From positions 7,956,001 to 8,020,000 of the forward strand of contig NC_058138.1 in NCBI RefSeq assembly GCF_011075055.1: a DNA stretch of 64,000 nucleotides, in the 5' to 3' direction. Positions within the stretch are counted from its first letter, which is position 1, and the number at the start of each line of letters is the position of its first letter. Made by a program: the position numbers and the translations under genes. The notes beneath the pieces were generated by a model. It was not told where the DNA came from and ran no database searches. It saw only the letters and a list, made by a program, of their open reading frames with translations. Of this stretch, positions 47,636 to 59,879 are shown piece by piece. This DNA is from Mangifera indica (Eukaryota; Streptophyta; Magnoliopsida; Sapindales; Anacardiaceae).

Positions 47636-50600
47636 GGATATTTCTCGCAAAAGGAGACGGGTTGACAGCGAGCTGCGAATCCCTGACGAGTCCAGACACT
47701 TTCGGGCAGATGTGATATGTCGTGCATAGTGTGTCGCATTATCTCGGGTTACTTCTACATTGACCGCAGATCAGCTATGACTATTTGAGAGGACATGTTT
47801 CGGGTATCTCCTTCGTTTACCCGAAACCAAATTCTCCGGGATGTTGGTTCATGCTTTTCTACTCCGACACTACATCCACCCTCTGCCAGAGACGAGTTTT
47901 GGTTCAGGGTTAGTGGGGTTGATATGAGATTTAGCCCGTTTGAGTTTGCACTGGTGACAGGTCTTTCGTTTAGTCGATGGACTGATGTTTCTTCCTATAT
48001 GTCTCGCTCATCTGGTCATAGGATCAGGGATACATACTTTCGAGGTTTTTTTACGGTGCAGTATCACGACTTAGAGCGTGTTTTCTTGTCAAGGCTATGG
48101 GGGGATGACAATATTGACGCTGTCAAGATGGCCTTGTTGTATATTCTTCACATTGTTTTGTTAGGGAATGATCGACGAAAGAAGGTGTTTACGGATTACT
48201 TTCAATTAGTTGATCAATTGGACGGGTTCAATTCCTACCCCTGGGGCGTTGTTGTGTGGCAGATGACATACGATTCTATGTCACAGGCGAGTGAGAGAGT
48301 ATGTTCCGAACGAATGCCTGAAATCCGTAAATACGACCTTTACGAATTTCCTTTCGCATTTCAGGTAAGTTTTATATTATTATTTATATTTATTAATTGA
48401 CAAAAATATAAATTGATTTATTTACATCGTAAATGATTATATTACAGTACTAGATATATGAGACTCTAGAGACGTTACACGATTGGATTGACCTTGTCCA
48501 TCCCTATTCGTCCCCACGGATGTTGAGGTGGCGTATGCGAGACATCTCTGGTTGGACTCATATCGGTCGTATTTTCATTGGTGATTCGGTATGTACTAAT
48601 TAATTAATAAGTCGATTAATTCTTATATGTTACAATTATTTTGACTTATATATCTTCATCATTAGGAGGATGTCACATTCCCTCTTCGTCCATCATCGAT
48701 CGAGGAGGGTTTATCGTGGTACGCTGAGATTCGTGAGTACATTGGTTCACTCGATGTTGATTCCTCTTCATCTTCTTCGGTTTTGATCGCGACTAGAGAC
48801 GGGGCTTATCTATCCTCAGGACCTTCAGATGTATTGTCGAGACTTCTGAGACACATGAAGAGCCTATTCAGCCTCCTGTTATGGAGCAGCTTATATGTTC
48901 CCCTGTTGTTTAGAACCCACGGACGACAGACCATCCTGGAGTGGAGGACCACCCTAGCGTGGAGGAGCACCCTGGAGTGGAGGACCGCACTACCTATCAT
49001 GCCCGCGAGCAGTGTCCCCTATTCGTATCACCTCGTATTTCTATATCAGATGCTACATTAGCGCACTAGGGTGCTACGATTTTACGTGAGATATCGAGTT
49101 TTTGCGACGATATCTCTTCTCAGATGTCTCGATTACGTGACGATATTTCTTCCCAGATGACTCGATTAGAGGATCGTATGACTCGTTTGGAGGACATCGC
49201 CACGCGTACATATCCAGCCCTCGTCGCTGAGGTTGTAAAACTACTTCTAATTTATTACTTATATAAAATGTCTACAGTGTTATTATTCTGACAACTATTA
49301 TTACATTCGTACAGGAGAGGGACGACGTTATTGGGACGACCTCCCCCATTGATACCGCAATACCATCCCATCAGTCACATGAGGTACGTATGTAATTTCA
49401 AATTTATATTTAATGCCCCAATGTTGTTATTATATTACAATATCGTTATATATAAAATGCCACTGAATAGATTTAATATCACTATTATCTTAGGGTAGTC
49501 GACAGGATGGGGCACCGGTTGACCCTTCGGTGACTTCACCGATCCGATTTGAGGTATGTCACTTATCATTATAACTTAATTTTTAATACTATTTTGTTAT
49601 CGATTAATTCATGGTATATGTTTGTATAGGGTCTTCATCATGAAGGCCAACCAATCGGATCTCCTATCGCTTTAGATCATCCACTGGAGGTATGAAAATT
49701 ATTGTTCATATGATATTTTATATTAAATATCATTAACCATTTTTTCCTTTTGATGCATATAGGGTCTCAACATTGATATATCATCGATCGAGGGTTATCT
49801 CCGAACACCTTCCCCGGAAGTTCGAGTTATGGGGATTTACGAAATATCATTGATCAATTTGTCTTTAATATTATATTTTTTTTTAAATGATGTTTTGTCT
49901 CTATTTCAGGACGAGCGACTATTTTTTTAAATATTATATATTTTTAAATGATCAATTTGTCTTTAATATCAACTTGCTGATATCCCGAGCTCGACTAAAA
50001 AGCTTGTGGATATTAGTTCACAGGAGGAGGACTTCCAAGAGGATGTTTCTGAGACCGTTCACATTAAGGTTTGTCAATTATAATTACTAAATAAATATAA
50101 TTGATAAATATATGTCACTAAGATGTTTTAATATATAATTATGCAGTCTGTCGGCGGAGCACGCACTGTTGACTTGACCGTGATTCAGGATTCTTCGGTT
50201 AAACCTCATCCCGCATACATAGAGAAGGTAACATAAATTGAATAATGTGTATGTTTTTGTTGAATGAAATAATGAATTAATAGGTTTTTGTAACATGCAG
50301 TTGGTTCGTACCGCACGTGATCAGATCATCCGGAAGGGTCCACTGGTTCGCACCCCGTATATAAATCCATTCAGAGGGAGGGTAAAACAGAAACTCACGA
50401 CGATTCCATCCTCTGCGTCAGACCATGAGGAATCTTTCCTCACATGGTATACCAGAGCTGCGGCTTCTGACACACATGATGTGTACTTCATAGGATCGAA
50501 GTCGAAGGACAGCTTTTGGAGGCTTGTTGTAGAGTTGCGCTAGTGGTTGACCGACGATATGAGTTGTCTATACTATATAATTTGGTAAAAAGCTAGATAT

Positions 50601-51355
50601 ATTTATTAATAACTAACACGTGAACTTGTTTATACCATTTTAGCATGTGGATTCTTTTTTTGCTTTAATACGTCGGCAGTAGGACGATCACCAGTCGACT
50701 ATCTCACAGCGTTGGACGACTGCCCACACATTCTTTGGAGGCCATATTGAGATGGCCTAGAAGAGTTGGCAGTCCACACCGATTGGCAAGTTTGAGTTTT
50801 TGGGGCTCTTCACGAGGATGGTTGATGTAGCGTACACCTCGGGATTGTTGTACAAACCATGGGGGATGGTCGATCAGGTATAGTTTATATATATTTCTAT
50901 TACATTCAATTGGTTAACGACAACGATAAGTAACTAAAATGTCTCACTGTTTATAGGTTTTCATCCCTATAAACTTCGAGAACGCACATTGGGTCGTCGG
51001 AGTTATAGATTTCCGTGAGTGGTCGATTACAGTGTATGATTCAGAGGTTTCATATTCAGGGAATATAAGGACTCTGGAGCAGTGCATGCGACCGTACATA
51101 ACCTTTATTCTCGCGTTATTAGAGGCGATGAGTTTTTGGACAGCTTCTGGGAGGACTCCACGACGTGATCCCCTCACTTTGCATTGAGCGTCGGATGTCC
51201 CTGAGTAGGGGTTGGGCTCCGGTGACTGTGGCATGTTTATATTGCGATTTTTTGAGTGTTTGGCGTTGGCACGGAGCTACGTTTTTCCCCGAGAGTCCTC
51301 TACCTCTATGCGTCGACGATTAGCGACGCAGTTGTATTTTCACTGTATCGAGTAG
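47636..51355 (+). pseudogene. DUF1985 / Ulp1-like (C48) cysteine-protease gene of MULE-1
   Basis: Multi-exon remnant. DUF1985 comes first: FERTCFGYLLRLPETKFSG near 47785, a frameshift near 47880, then DEFWFRVSGVDMRFSPFEFA to 48364. Further exons include HDWIDLVHPYSSPRMLRWRM (48478) and a low-complexity middle. The C48 domain holds all three catalytic elements: His at 50987 (NAHWVVGV), Asp at 51038 (VYDSE), and GDCG with the Cys at 51227. The last exon runs 50957-51355. Stops: 50680, 50758, 51185 and 51206 in the C48 part, with others near 47728 and 47776. All fit C-to-T change of Gln or Arg codons. Family enzymes cleave SUMO or SUMO-like conjugates in the nucleus; its role in MULE biology is unknown. 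It converges with the transposase gene. Confidence 0.82.
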
Positions 51356-51739
51356 CTCACGGATGTATATTTATCGTTATTCCTATGTTTAGATGTATAT
51401 ATTTATTGTATGTACATATGTGTATGATATACTTTATTTGTGGTTATATATGGATATGTATCGTATTTGATTTCATTTTTTAAATAATCTTGTCATGAAA
51501 AAACAATAAAAACGTATGATTACTCAAACATTTACACACTTGAAACAATTAGAGAAAATAAAATAATACTGAAATAACTCATACGAAACACTAAATTTAT
51601 TACATCAAATGACAATACAATTATACGTTTGAAACAATAATAAAAATACATCGGTTACATAAAACTGAAGTACAACAATGAAGAATCATATAACAAACAA
51701 AATTGAGTATAAGCATGTCAAGATCTCGTTCCTTTGCCT

Positions 51740-54427
51740 TTTGTAGATGAACGCTACGGGGCGGAGCTCAGGACCGGTGCTGGGGATTTACATTGGGTTC
51801 GTGTATGCCCCGGTTCATGGCAACGACTGCAAATCTTCGGTGTAATAAATTCTCCTTGCGATGGGCGTCGATTTCTATTGGATGGACCACCTGGACGACG
51901 ACCATCGAGGACGAGGGGTAATATAACTCTGTCTTTCGATGAGTGTAACCAATCACATTGATTTCCAAGAGGATTGATCGGTTCCTGATATATTGCACGG
52001 TAAATGTCGGTGCGGAAGAATGGATGAACCCATGCGTGCACATTCGTGAGTCTCATATGTCGTGCAACGGCAATGGCATGCTTGCACGGAATACGTGAAA
52101 GCCGAAACTTTCTACACGTGCATGACATGTCACCAAAGTCCACAATACCCATTAATCCACCAAATGCAACAACCTGATACCGAGTAGGTGTAATCGATCG
52201 AACATCCAGACTTACAGATTTTGATAGACGATTGCTGATCTTATCTTCCGCCCAAGGGGTGAGAAAGTTATGACATTCATCTGTAATTTGAAAAAAATAT
52301 TAAGAACACATTTGGTAATATGATTAACAAAGTGGAAAAAAGTACATGAGACAACTTTTAATTAATATCGATTTGATACTTACTTGCATGGGTTCTCCTC
52401 TCGTAAAACCATCGTTGTATGGTACCACGAATAAACTCCAAGAGCATGGTTATAGGTAGGCCCCGTGCATGTCTGACAAGGGCATTAAATGACTCAGCAA
52501 TATTTATGGTCATGATGTTGTATCGATGTCCTGGAAAGTATGCTCTACTCCAACGCTCAAATTCGACATCCCGTAGATAAGCTCCAGCTTGGGGGTTCAT
52601 TGAGTCAAGGGATTCTATCATCGAACCAAATTCAGATTCTGTGTATGATTTTGTGACTTTCCAATATGCACCCGCAACCTGTAAAATGATAAAAAATATG
52701 AAAACTCAATATAAGCAAAATGTATGAAAAGGATAAATTGTTATAAATTTAAAAACTTATTTACACTATACCTTTGAGTCTCGTTTATACTTTGCCCGCA
52801 TGTTACACAGAAGATGATGACAACAACATCCATGGTGGACATCTGGAAAGACTTCAGCCATTGCCGAGTAGATAGCATGATGTCGATCTGAGATTATTGC
52901 AAGCTCAGAAAGGTCAGGGATGCATTCTTTAATTCTCATAAGAAACCAACACCACGTGTCGTAATCTTTTTTTTTTGCCGACACCGAAACCAATAGGATA
53001 TATCTTATTATTACCATCAAGAGCCACCGCAATAAATAAATGCCCTAGATATCGACCTTTAAGGAAAGCAGCGTCAATGCAAATAACAGGACAAAGATAT
53101 TCTCTGAATGCACGAACGAAACATCCTAACGCCATGAAAAAATTCGTAAGCCGATGGTCATCATCTGTTTCAATAGCAGTAACGATGCCCGGATTAGTAC
53201 GTTGTAGATTGTAGCAATAATTTGGTAAAAGCATAAATGATTCCTCCGGTGAACCCCTCAATGAATTGATAGCCCAATTTCTTGTCCGTCAAGCCTGTGA
53301 GTAGGAAATATCAATTTTATATCGATCGGTGATGTCTACAATTATTTCTTTAGGCCGATAAATTCGATCAATCATCACAAACTTTGATCTCATTATTTGA
53401 CCTAAAGCTCGGGCCCTAGCTTATCTGTGATGTGGCATGATTTGATCAACTAAACATGTGTGGGTAGGATTCATAGAGTTGATCCCCCACACATCACCGA
53501 CAGTGGACTTGGTTGCATGTATGTACCACTTACAATTTTCAGCCTTGCACTTAATTTCCCATCGTTTCTTGTCAGACTTTTGACACCAAATTGAAATCCT
53601 TTAAGTAAGGCGAATTGCATCACGACGTCTTTCAATTGGACTTTATTATGAAAAATATCACCAATCTTGACACCATTCTCCTCTCGGATCGATCTGGAAC
53701 CACTTGATGATGCTGATGGCTGTGGAGGAAAATCAGGAAGCCACCTAAATGGATCAATGGGGACATTGTCAAAAAATGGCCCAGAATAATTTCCACCACC
53801 TAAAATAGGATCTTTAAGCTGCAAACTATCCATACCCTCGGTAACTGATGCCATATACTCAGGCTCTACATCTTCTGAAAGAATGTCGGGCATATCATCT
53901 CCATCAAAGTCACCCCAATAGGGAACTATATCTTTTTCTCCATGAGCCCATGAGTTTGCAATATACAACGGGTCATTACCGAAATCAATCAACTTTTCCA
54001 AATCGTATTCTTTTTTGACCCAATTACTTTCATCTTCATCTTCATCTTCTTCCTTCTGCCCTTCAATTGGGGTACATGTAACAAAAACAGGAATACATTC
54101 CTGAAAGTACTAGGACATATCAAGAAGACCCTAGACATCTTCATCATTTTGGATCTGGATGGGGCAGTCGAGCTCAATTTTTCTTGGCTTCATTGATACT
54201 TGAATGTAGTTTTTCATTGGATCAATACTGCAAGACTCCATTAAAAGCTCAATAAATCCCTCGAATGTTGTTCCATAAGGGATTTTAATCAATTGTTTGG
54301 CTCCTCCAACATATTTCATTGTGTTGTTGCGACCTTGAATCCATTCTCCCTGGTAACAAACCGATGCATAACCATCGATTTTAATTATCAATCCTACAAT
54401 GACAAGTTTTTGAAGATAATTATTCAT
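51740..54427 (-). pseudogene. MURA transposase gene of MULE-1
   Basis: Starts MNNYLQKLVIVG at 54427; N-terminal region YASVCYQGEWIQGRNN. An acidic linker follows, then a MuDR DNA-binding domain (FHNKVQLKDVVMQFALLKGF to CKAENCKWYIHAT). The MULE catalytic domain has the first Asp in VICIDAAFLKGRYLGHL and the second in LAIISDRHHAI, then HHGCCCHHL. After short introns comes RYNIMTINIAESFNALVRHA. A SWIM finger (CTCRKFRLSRIPCKHAI) and a CCHC knuckle (CSRCHEPGHTRTQCKS) follow. Damage: stops at 54131, 54110, 53421 and 53289 (all Gln/Arg type), a 1-base loss near 53575, and a frameshift in a 10-T run at 52967-52976. In intact elements it cuts and pastes the MULE in the nucleus. This copy cannot make a full protein. 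Confidence 0.9.
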
Positions 54428-54689
54428 TTATAATAAAAATATCAATAATAACTATGTAAAACAATCGTACAATTATTAATAATTAAAAAAAACTCCTCAT
54501 ATTTTTCTAATATTTTATTTATCCCCCTATAATTATTTAACAATTTATATAACACTTTCGTATGTTATCTTATATCAAAATGCATCTATCTGTTTGTAAT
54601 GTTCCATTTAAAACGTTTTTATAATATCTATACTTTGAAATAGATATTCAAATTCTATATTTTGAAATACTTTAAAATGTCAATAATAA

Positions 54690-55110
54690 AAAATCTCGTC
54701 AGAAATCTGGAAAATACTAGTGGATATATCCTGAAATGATAAAATTCAAAAAAACAGAACTGAAATTCGAATTCTAAAAGTTGAAATACCCTAGAATGGT
54801 AATAATCGAATAATTCTACGAAAATCAGAAAAATACGAGTTGATATATCCTAAAACGGTAAAATTCAAAAAAATATAACTGAAATTTGAATCCTAAAAGT
54901 TGAAATACCATAGAATGACAACAATCGAAAAATTCTTCAAAAATCTGAAAAATATGACTCAATATATCCTAAAGCGATGAAATTCGAAATAACGGAACTG
55001 AAATTCGGAATCTAAAAGTTGAAATACCCTAGTATGACAACAATCGAAAAATTCTTCAGAAATCTGAAAAATGTGCATTGATATATCCTAAAGCGGTGAA
55101 ACTCGAAAAA
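54690..55110 (-). repeat. Inverted copies (about four) of the MULE-1 119-bp repeat
   Basis: Reverse-complement units with AATTCGAATTCTAAAAGTTG, AATACCCTAGAATG and ATATATCCTAAA recur about every 110-120 bp. They match the left array in inverted orientation and lie upstream of the transposase gene, as the left array lies upstream of the Ulp1-like gene. Confidence 0.85.
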
Positions 55111-55282
55111 ACCTATAATTTCAATTATAATGCGCCTACAATGTTTAATATAAAAATGCGCCCTAATTTTAATAACATTTCATTTGACCCCTCAATTATC
55201 TCTTACTTTTTTAACACCTTTGTATGTTATCTTGTATCAAAGCAATACCTATATATTTTTAACATGTTATATAAATCCTGTA

Positions 55283-56880
55283 TATATTGTAAAATATCTA
55301 AAACCCCCCATATTTATCTAAAATATCCAAAACCCCCCATATTTACACTAAATTCATTTAACCCTCCTACTTGTCAATCATTGCATTTAACCCCCATATT
55401 ATGACATAAAAACTGGACTTAACAAATAAAATTAAGTTTTAGGCTAAGATTGACATAAATACCTTTTTTGATGAATAGTATTTTTTCGAGTCGAATTTAG
55501 AAATACGAACTTCTTCCGTCCGAACGAATCTCTACTAATTGATGTTGAATAAAAATGAAAGTGAGAGTGAGTGTTTGAGTGATATGAGAAGTGTGTGTAA
55601 ATAAAATGAGTGAGGAGGGTTTATATAGATGAGAGGATGGGTAATTTTGACATTTTAGAAAAAGTAATGAAATAAATAAATAAATATCAAAATGCCTTTA
55701 CAATGTAAAATATCCAAAACCCCCCATATTTACCCTAAATTACATTTAACCCCCATACTTGTCAAACATTGCATTTAACCCCCATATTATGATATAAAAA
55801 CTAGACTTAACAAATAAAATTATGTTTTAGGCTAAGATTGGCATAAATACCTTTTTTTTATGAATAATATTTTTTCGAGTCGAATTCAGAAATACAAACT
55901 TCTTCCGTCCGAACGAATCCCTACTAATTGATCTTGAATAGAAATGAAAGTGAGAGTGAGTGTTTGAGTGATATAAGAAGTGTGTGTAAATAAAATGAGT
56001 GAGGAGGGTTTATATAGATGAGAGGAAGGGAAATTTTGACATTTTAGAAAAAGTAATGAAATAAATAAATAAATATCAAAATGCCTTTACAATGTAAAAT
56101 ATCCAAAAACCCCCCATATTTACCCTAAATTATTTTAACCCCCATACTTGTCAAACATTACATTTAACCCCCATATTATGACATAAAAACTAGATTTAAC
56201 AAATAAAATTAAGTTTTAGGCTAAGATTGGCATAAATACCTGTTTTTGATGAATAGTATTTTTTCGAGTCGAATTCAGAAATACAAACTTCTTCCGTCCG
56301 AACGAATCCCTACTAATTGATCTTGAATAGAAATGAAAGTGAGAGTGAGTGTTTGAGTGATATGAGAAGTGTGTGTAAATAAAGTGAGTGAGGAGGGTTT
56401 ATATAGATGAGGGGAAGGGTAATTTTGACATTTTAGAAAAAGTTTGAAATAAATAAATAAATATCAAAATGCCTTTACAATGTAAAATATCTAAAAACCC
56501 TCCATATTTATCTAAAATTACATTTAACCTCATAGTGAGTGAGGAGAGTTATACAAATTAGGGGAAAGGTAATTTTGACATTTTAGAAAAAGTTTGAAAT
56601 AAATAAATAAATATCAAAATGCCTTTACAATGTAAAATATCTAAAAACCCTCCATATTTATCTAAAATTACATTTAACCTCATAGTGAGTGAGGAGAGTT
56701 ATACAAATTAGGGGAAAGGTAATTTTGACATTTTAGAAAAAGTTTGAAATAAATAAATAAATATCAAAATGCCTTTACAATGTAAAATATCCAAAAACCC
56801 TCAATATTTATCTAAAATTACATTTAACCCCTATAATAAGTGAGGAGAGTTATATAAATATGAGGGGAAGGGTAATTTTG
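55283..56880. repeat. Tandem repeats of ~389 bp then ~150 bp near the right end of MULE-1
   Basis: The phrase AATGCCTTTACAATGTAAAA recurs at about 55691, 56080 and 56469 (389-bp spacing), then 56619 and 56769 (150-bp spacing). The short unit is the long one with an internal deletion. Units also share CTTCCGTCCGAACGAATC and GAGTGAGGAGGGTTTATATA. The last contains a TATA-like motif in each copy. No coding. Confidence 0.85.
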
Positions 56881-57008
56881 TTATTCTAAAAAAAATCATG
56901 GGCATTTTTGCTTAGGAATAGTATATTTGGACATTTTGGCTTGGAAATAGTGATTTTGGGCATTTTTGCTTAATGGAAGGGCATTTTGGCCATTTTGTAA
57001 AATTTCCC

Positions 57009-57515
57009 TTAAAAAAATATAATACTTATATTTATTAAAAATATCATTTATTTTTAGCATATTATTTAAAATTAAATATATAGTGAGATAGTACACACAT
57101 AAGTATTGATTTATGACTGATTTAAAGGGTTTTTATATGTTTATTAGACCTATAACAATCTCTCAATCATATTTAGTAAAAAAAAAAAAAAGTGCATTTT
57201 CGGGATCTTTTGATAAAGTATTGAAAAAGTGTATTATAACTATTTCATACCATTCATATGTTTTCAATATAAAATATGTTAAATTCTAATTAGTTCTACA
57301 ATCAACTTTTAATTTTTTTTGTTTTAATCTCATTTGTTTACACAAACTATGATACAGATGTGTGTGTGATAGAGATGACGAAATGTAAACAATGACATGT
57401 CTAACTAGTGATATTTGATCTTTTACTAAACTTAAACCATCTTGAGCTATTAAATTCATAATATGATATTCACATGTAATATGAAACAATTTTTCACTAA
57501 ATGGTTCAACTAAAT
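57009..57515 (-). pseudogene. hAT transposase middle part, between MULE-1 and the hAT MITE
   Basis: Minus strand reads FHITCEYHIMNLIAQDGLSL, then VKDQISLVRHVIVYISSS, matching the hAT core (CCAHILNLIVQDGL, KIRESVKYVRSSPSR). It joins 58553 upward (earlier coding) across the MITE and 44078 downward across MULE-1. The terminal DVPTRWNST-like motif is degenerate. Confidence 0.75.
57508..57515 (+). repeat. Left 8-bp target-site duplication of hAT MITE
   Basis: AACTAAAT, repeated exactly at 58545-58552. Eight bases is diagnostic of hAT integration. Confidence 0.9.
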
Positions 57516-58544
57516 TAGACCTGGCCACGGGCCGGTTTGACCCGTGAATAGGACCGAAACTGGCCTGGATAAACCCAAAACTGGAACCGGCAGACCCGGA
57601 ACCGGACTGAACCGGAACCGAAATCGTGGCTCTACGGTTCGGTTCTGGTTCACATAAATTGGAACCGTGGAACCGCCGGTTCACACCAGTTTATCAACCG
57701 GCGGTTTACTGTGCTGAACCGAAAAAAATTTGAAATTTTTTTGAAATTTTTTTGATTTTTTTTAATTTTATTTAAAAAGGCAACGGTTCCCTGCGCAGTG
57801 AACCGTTGCCTTTTGAAGGAAAAATTGCAGGGGACCAATCCCCTGCAATTTTCAGAGAAAATGCAGGGGGCTTGGTCCCCTGCAATTTCTCTGAATCTCA
57901 ATTCACCCCCCTTATTTTTAATTTTTCTCAAAAAAGTTTTTTCCTATATATACTCCTCCAAATTCCATTTTCTCAAATTTCAATCTTTCTACTCTCTCAC
58001 TCAATCCTTCAAACTCTCATTCTTATTCTTTAAACTCTTAATACTCTCTCAATCTTTCAATTCAATCAAATTTTCTTAAATTTAATTAAATTCTTTCTTA
58101 ATTTTTTATTAATTTCAATTTCAATTTTAATTTTTTTTATACAATTCATAATTAATTATAGAATTTATTTCTATAATTAATTTTATTTATTATTATTTTA
58201 TTATCTTTTATAATTAATCATATAATTTATTTATATAATTAATTTTATTTATTGTAATTAAGTCCAAGCCTTTATTTTAATTTTCAATTATTGTAATTAA
58301 TAATTTAAAAATTAAATCAAGATAATGTATTAGAATTGACTGTTCAATATCGGTTTCGAACCGAAATCGTCGGTTCCAAACCGGGGCCTTGAACCGGAAC
58401 CGGCGATTCCGAACCGTGGACGAACCGTCCTATTACGGTTTCGGTTCAGGGTCCTTATATTTTCGAACCGTGAACCGGCGGTTCCGAACCGAAACCGACG
58501 GTTCCGAACCGAAACCGGTGGTTCATGAACCGTGGCCAGGTATA
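57516..58544. mobile_element. Non-autonomous hAT element (1029 bp) inside the hAT transposase remnant
   Basis: The terminal inverted repeats TAGACCTGGCCACGG and (reversed) TATACCTGGCCACGG differ at one base and are flanked by a perfect AACTAAAT duplication. Many AACCGG/CCGGTT subterminal motifs cover the first ~190 and last ~200 bp. The interior has a promoter-like CT-rich run and an inverted pair built on CCCCTGCAATTTT around 57822-57891, but no transposase. The short open frames on both strands in the interior are shared across an inverted repeat and are probably not genes. Confidence 0.92.
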
Positions 58545-58552
58545 AACTAAAT

Positions 58553-59480
58553 GATTCAACATTAATTCGATTACTCTGTCATTATTTTTTGCATTATCCA
58601 AGGGATTGATAAAATAGAGCTATTAATTTTATGTTCATCAAAATATTAGCTAATACTTGATAAATTGTAACAAAAGTATGAGGATATTCTAATGACCTAA
58701 ATACAATGTCATTTTGCACAAATGTCAATCAGAATTAATGTAACAAACAATTACACATCGGTATCTTATGTCTTGATTAGTTGCACTCCATAAATAATTG
58801 AAATAACACTATTAAAATTACTTAGTTCTCCTATAATTTTTATTTTCATAAGTTCATAATTTTTAACGATGTTAAACCTAAAGGTAGACTTGAGAATTCT
58901 TCTAAAGGCGGTTGAACGCTATTTTACATCATCCATTCTAATATTTTATCTTCAGCATATAAAAAATGTTGGTCATAAGTTACAACATACTTGATCATAT
59001 AATCTCTCATCTTAGAATGATTATAAAGGAAATTCGTCATTTCTCCAACGTGCCTTGAACTACTTAGACCACTTGTTGCATTAGACTCACGAACAAATCA
59101 TGATCTGATGAAGGTAAGTTGTTATTGCCCTCTCATGTCATGTGGATTTTTTTTACAATATTTCGTAACATATCGATCAAGATGACGAGTGTCGCCCAAA
59201 CTAGCACATGTCAAACATGAACCTTAGTATTTGCACACTACCTATCAAATTAATTCACCTTCGATCGATTCTTCTATTTGATCGAAATGATCCCACGCTA
59301 TAGATTCTTGCTTTCTTTTTTTCTCGTTGGGCATATGATTGCCTCACTTTAATGTGTTGCTGCTCCACATGCGTCGTCAATAATATCATTATGCCATAAT
59401 ATTCGAACAGATTAAACTCATTTGAGTTTAGATTCATTTGTAATTTTTGATGAATAAAAAATAATGAATGATTGACAAAA
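58553..59480 (-). pseudogene. hAT transposase N-terminal part
   Basis: Minus strand starts near 59470 with NSNEFNLFEYYGIM, equivalent to the plus-strand fragment at 21840. A frameshift is followed by a BED zinc-finger-like stretch (HFDQIEESIEGELI, then GSCLTCASLGDTRHLDRY) near 59300-59120. Then MTNFLYNHSKMRDYMIKYVV and YAEDKILEWMM follow around 59040-58930, the conserved pre-catalytic hAT region. Stops and frameshifts throughout. Coding resumes at 57515 beyond the MITE. Confidence 0.75.
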
Positions 59481-59670
59481 TTGTAACACAAATGAAAACT
59501 AAAATGTTATACACACATGAATACTGATTGAGAATTGAGAGAGCTTGAGGATGAGAGATTTATGAATGAAATTATTGAGAGAATGTGAGATTGAGAATGA
59601 AAAACGAGATAGTATAAGTTTTGAGAGACGGAAGGGGTTTATATAGAAAAAAATAATAAAAAACTTTTTA

Positions 59671-59673
<3 letters not shown>

Positions 59674-59735
<62 letters not shown>
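59674..59735. repeat. (TA)n microsatellite
   Basis: About 31 perfect TA units upstream of the hAT remnant. Confidence 0.97.
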
Positions 59736-59736
<1 letters not shown>

Positions 59737-59879
59737 CTTGAAAATAAAATTAAAAATATATTTAAATAAAACATGAAAATTTTAAAAGAAAATTAAGAAA
59801 ACAAAAATAATCAAGTTAAAAAAATATGACATTATAATTTTTATTTTTCTTAACAAAAATATTTCATGTCTAACAATAG

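Larger units (their letters stand above)
44079..57008. mobile_element. MULE-1: 12.9-kb Mutator-like element with transposase and Ulp1-like gene
   Basis: Both ends read GGGAAATT into degenerate inverted repeats. The A-rich flanks (TAAAAAAAA left, TTAAAAAAA right) fit a 9-10-bp duplication blurred by one base. Left to right it holds a duplicated ~560-bp segment, a ~119-bp tandem array, a plus-strand DUF1985-Ulp1 gene, a minus-strand MURA transposase gene, four inverted copies of the 119-bp unit, and ~389-bp then ~150-bp tandem repeats. The terminal bases and gene order are shared with MULE-2. It interrupts a hAT transposase gene. Both genes contain stops, so this copy is defective. Confidence 0.85.

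Noticed and set aside
49887..50543. Short plus-strand open frames in the middle of the MULE-1 Ulp1-like gene treated as separate genes
   Set aside because: They fit exon pieces of the single DUF1985-C48 gene separated by short AT-rich introns.
57798..58079. Overlapping open frames on both strands inside the hAT MITE
   Set aside because: They are produced by an internal inverted repeat in a non-coding element and show no domain.
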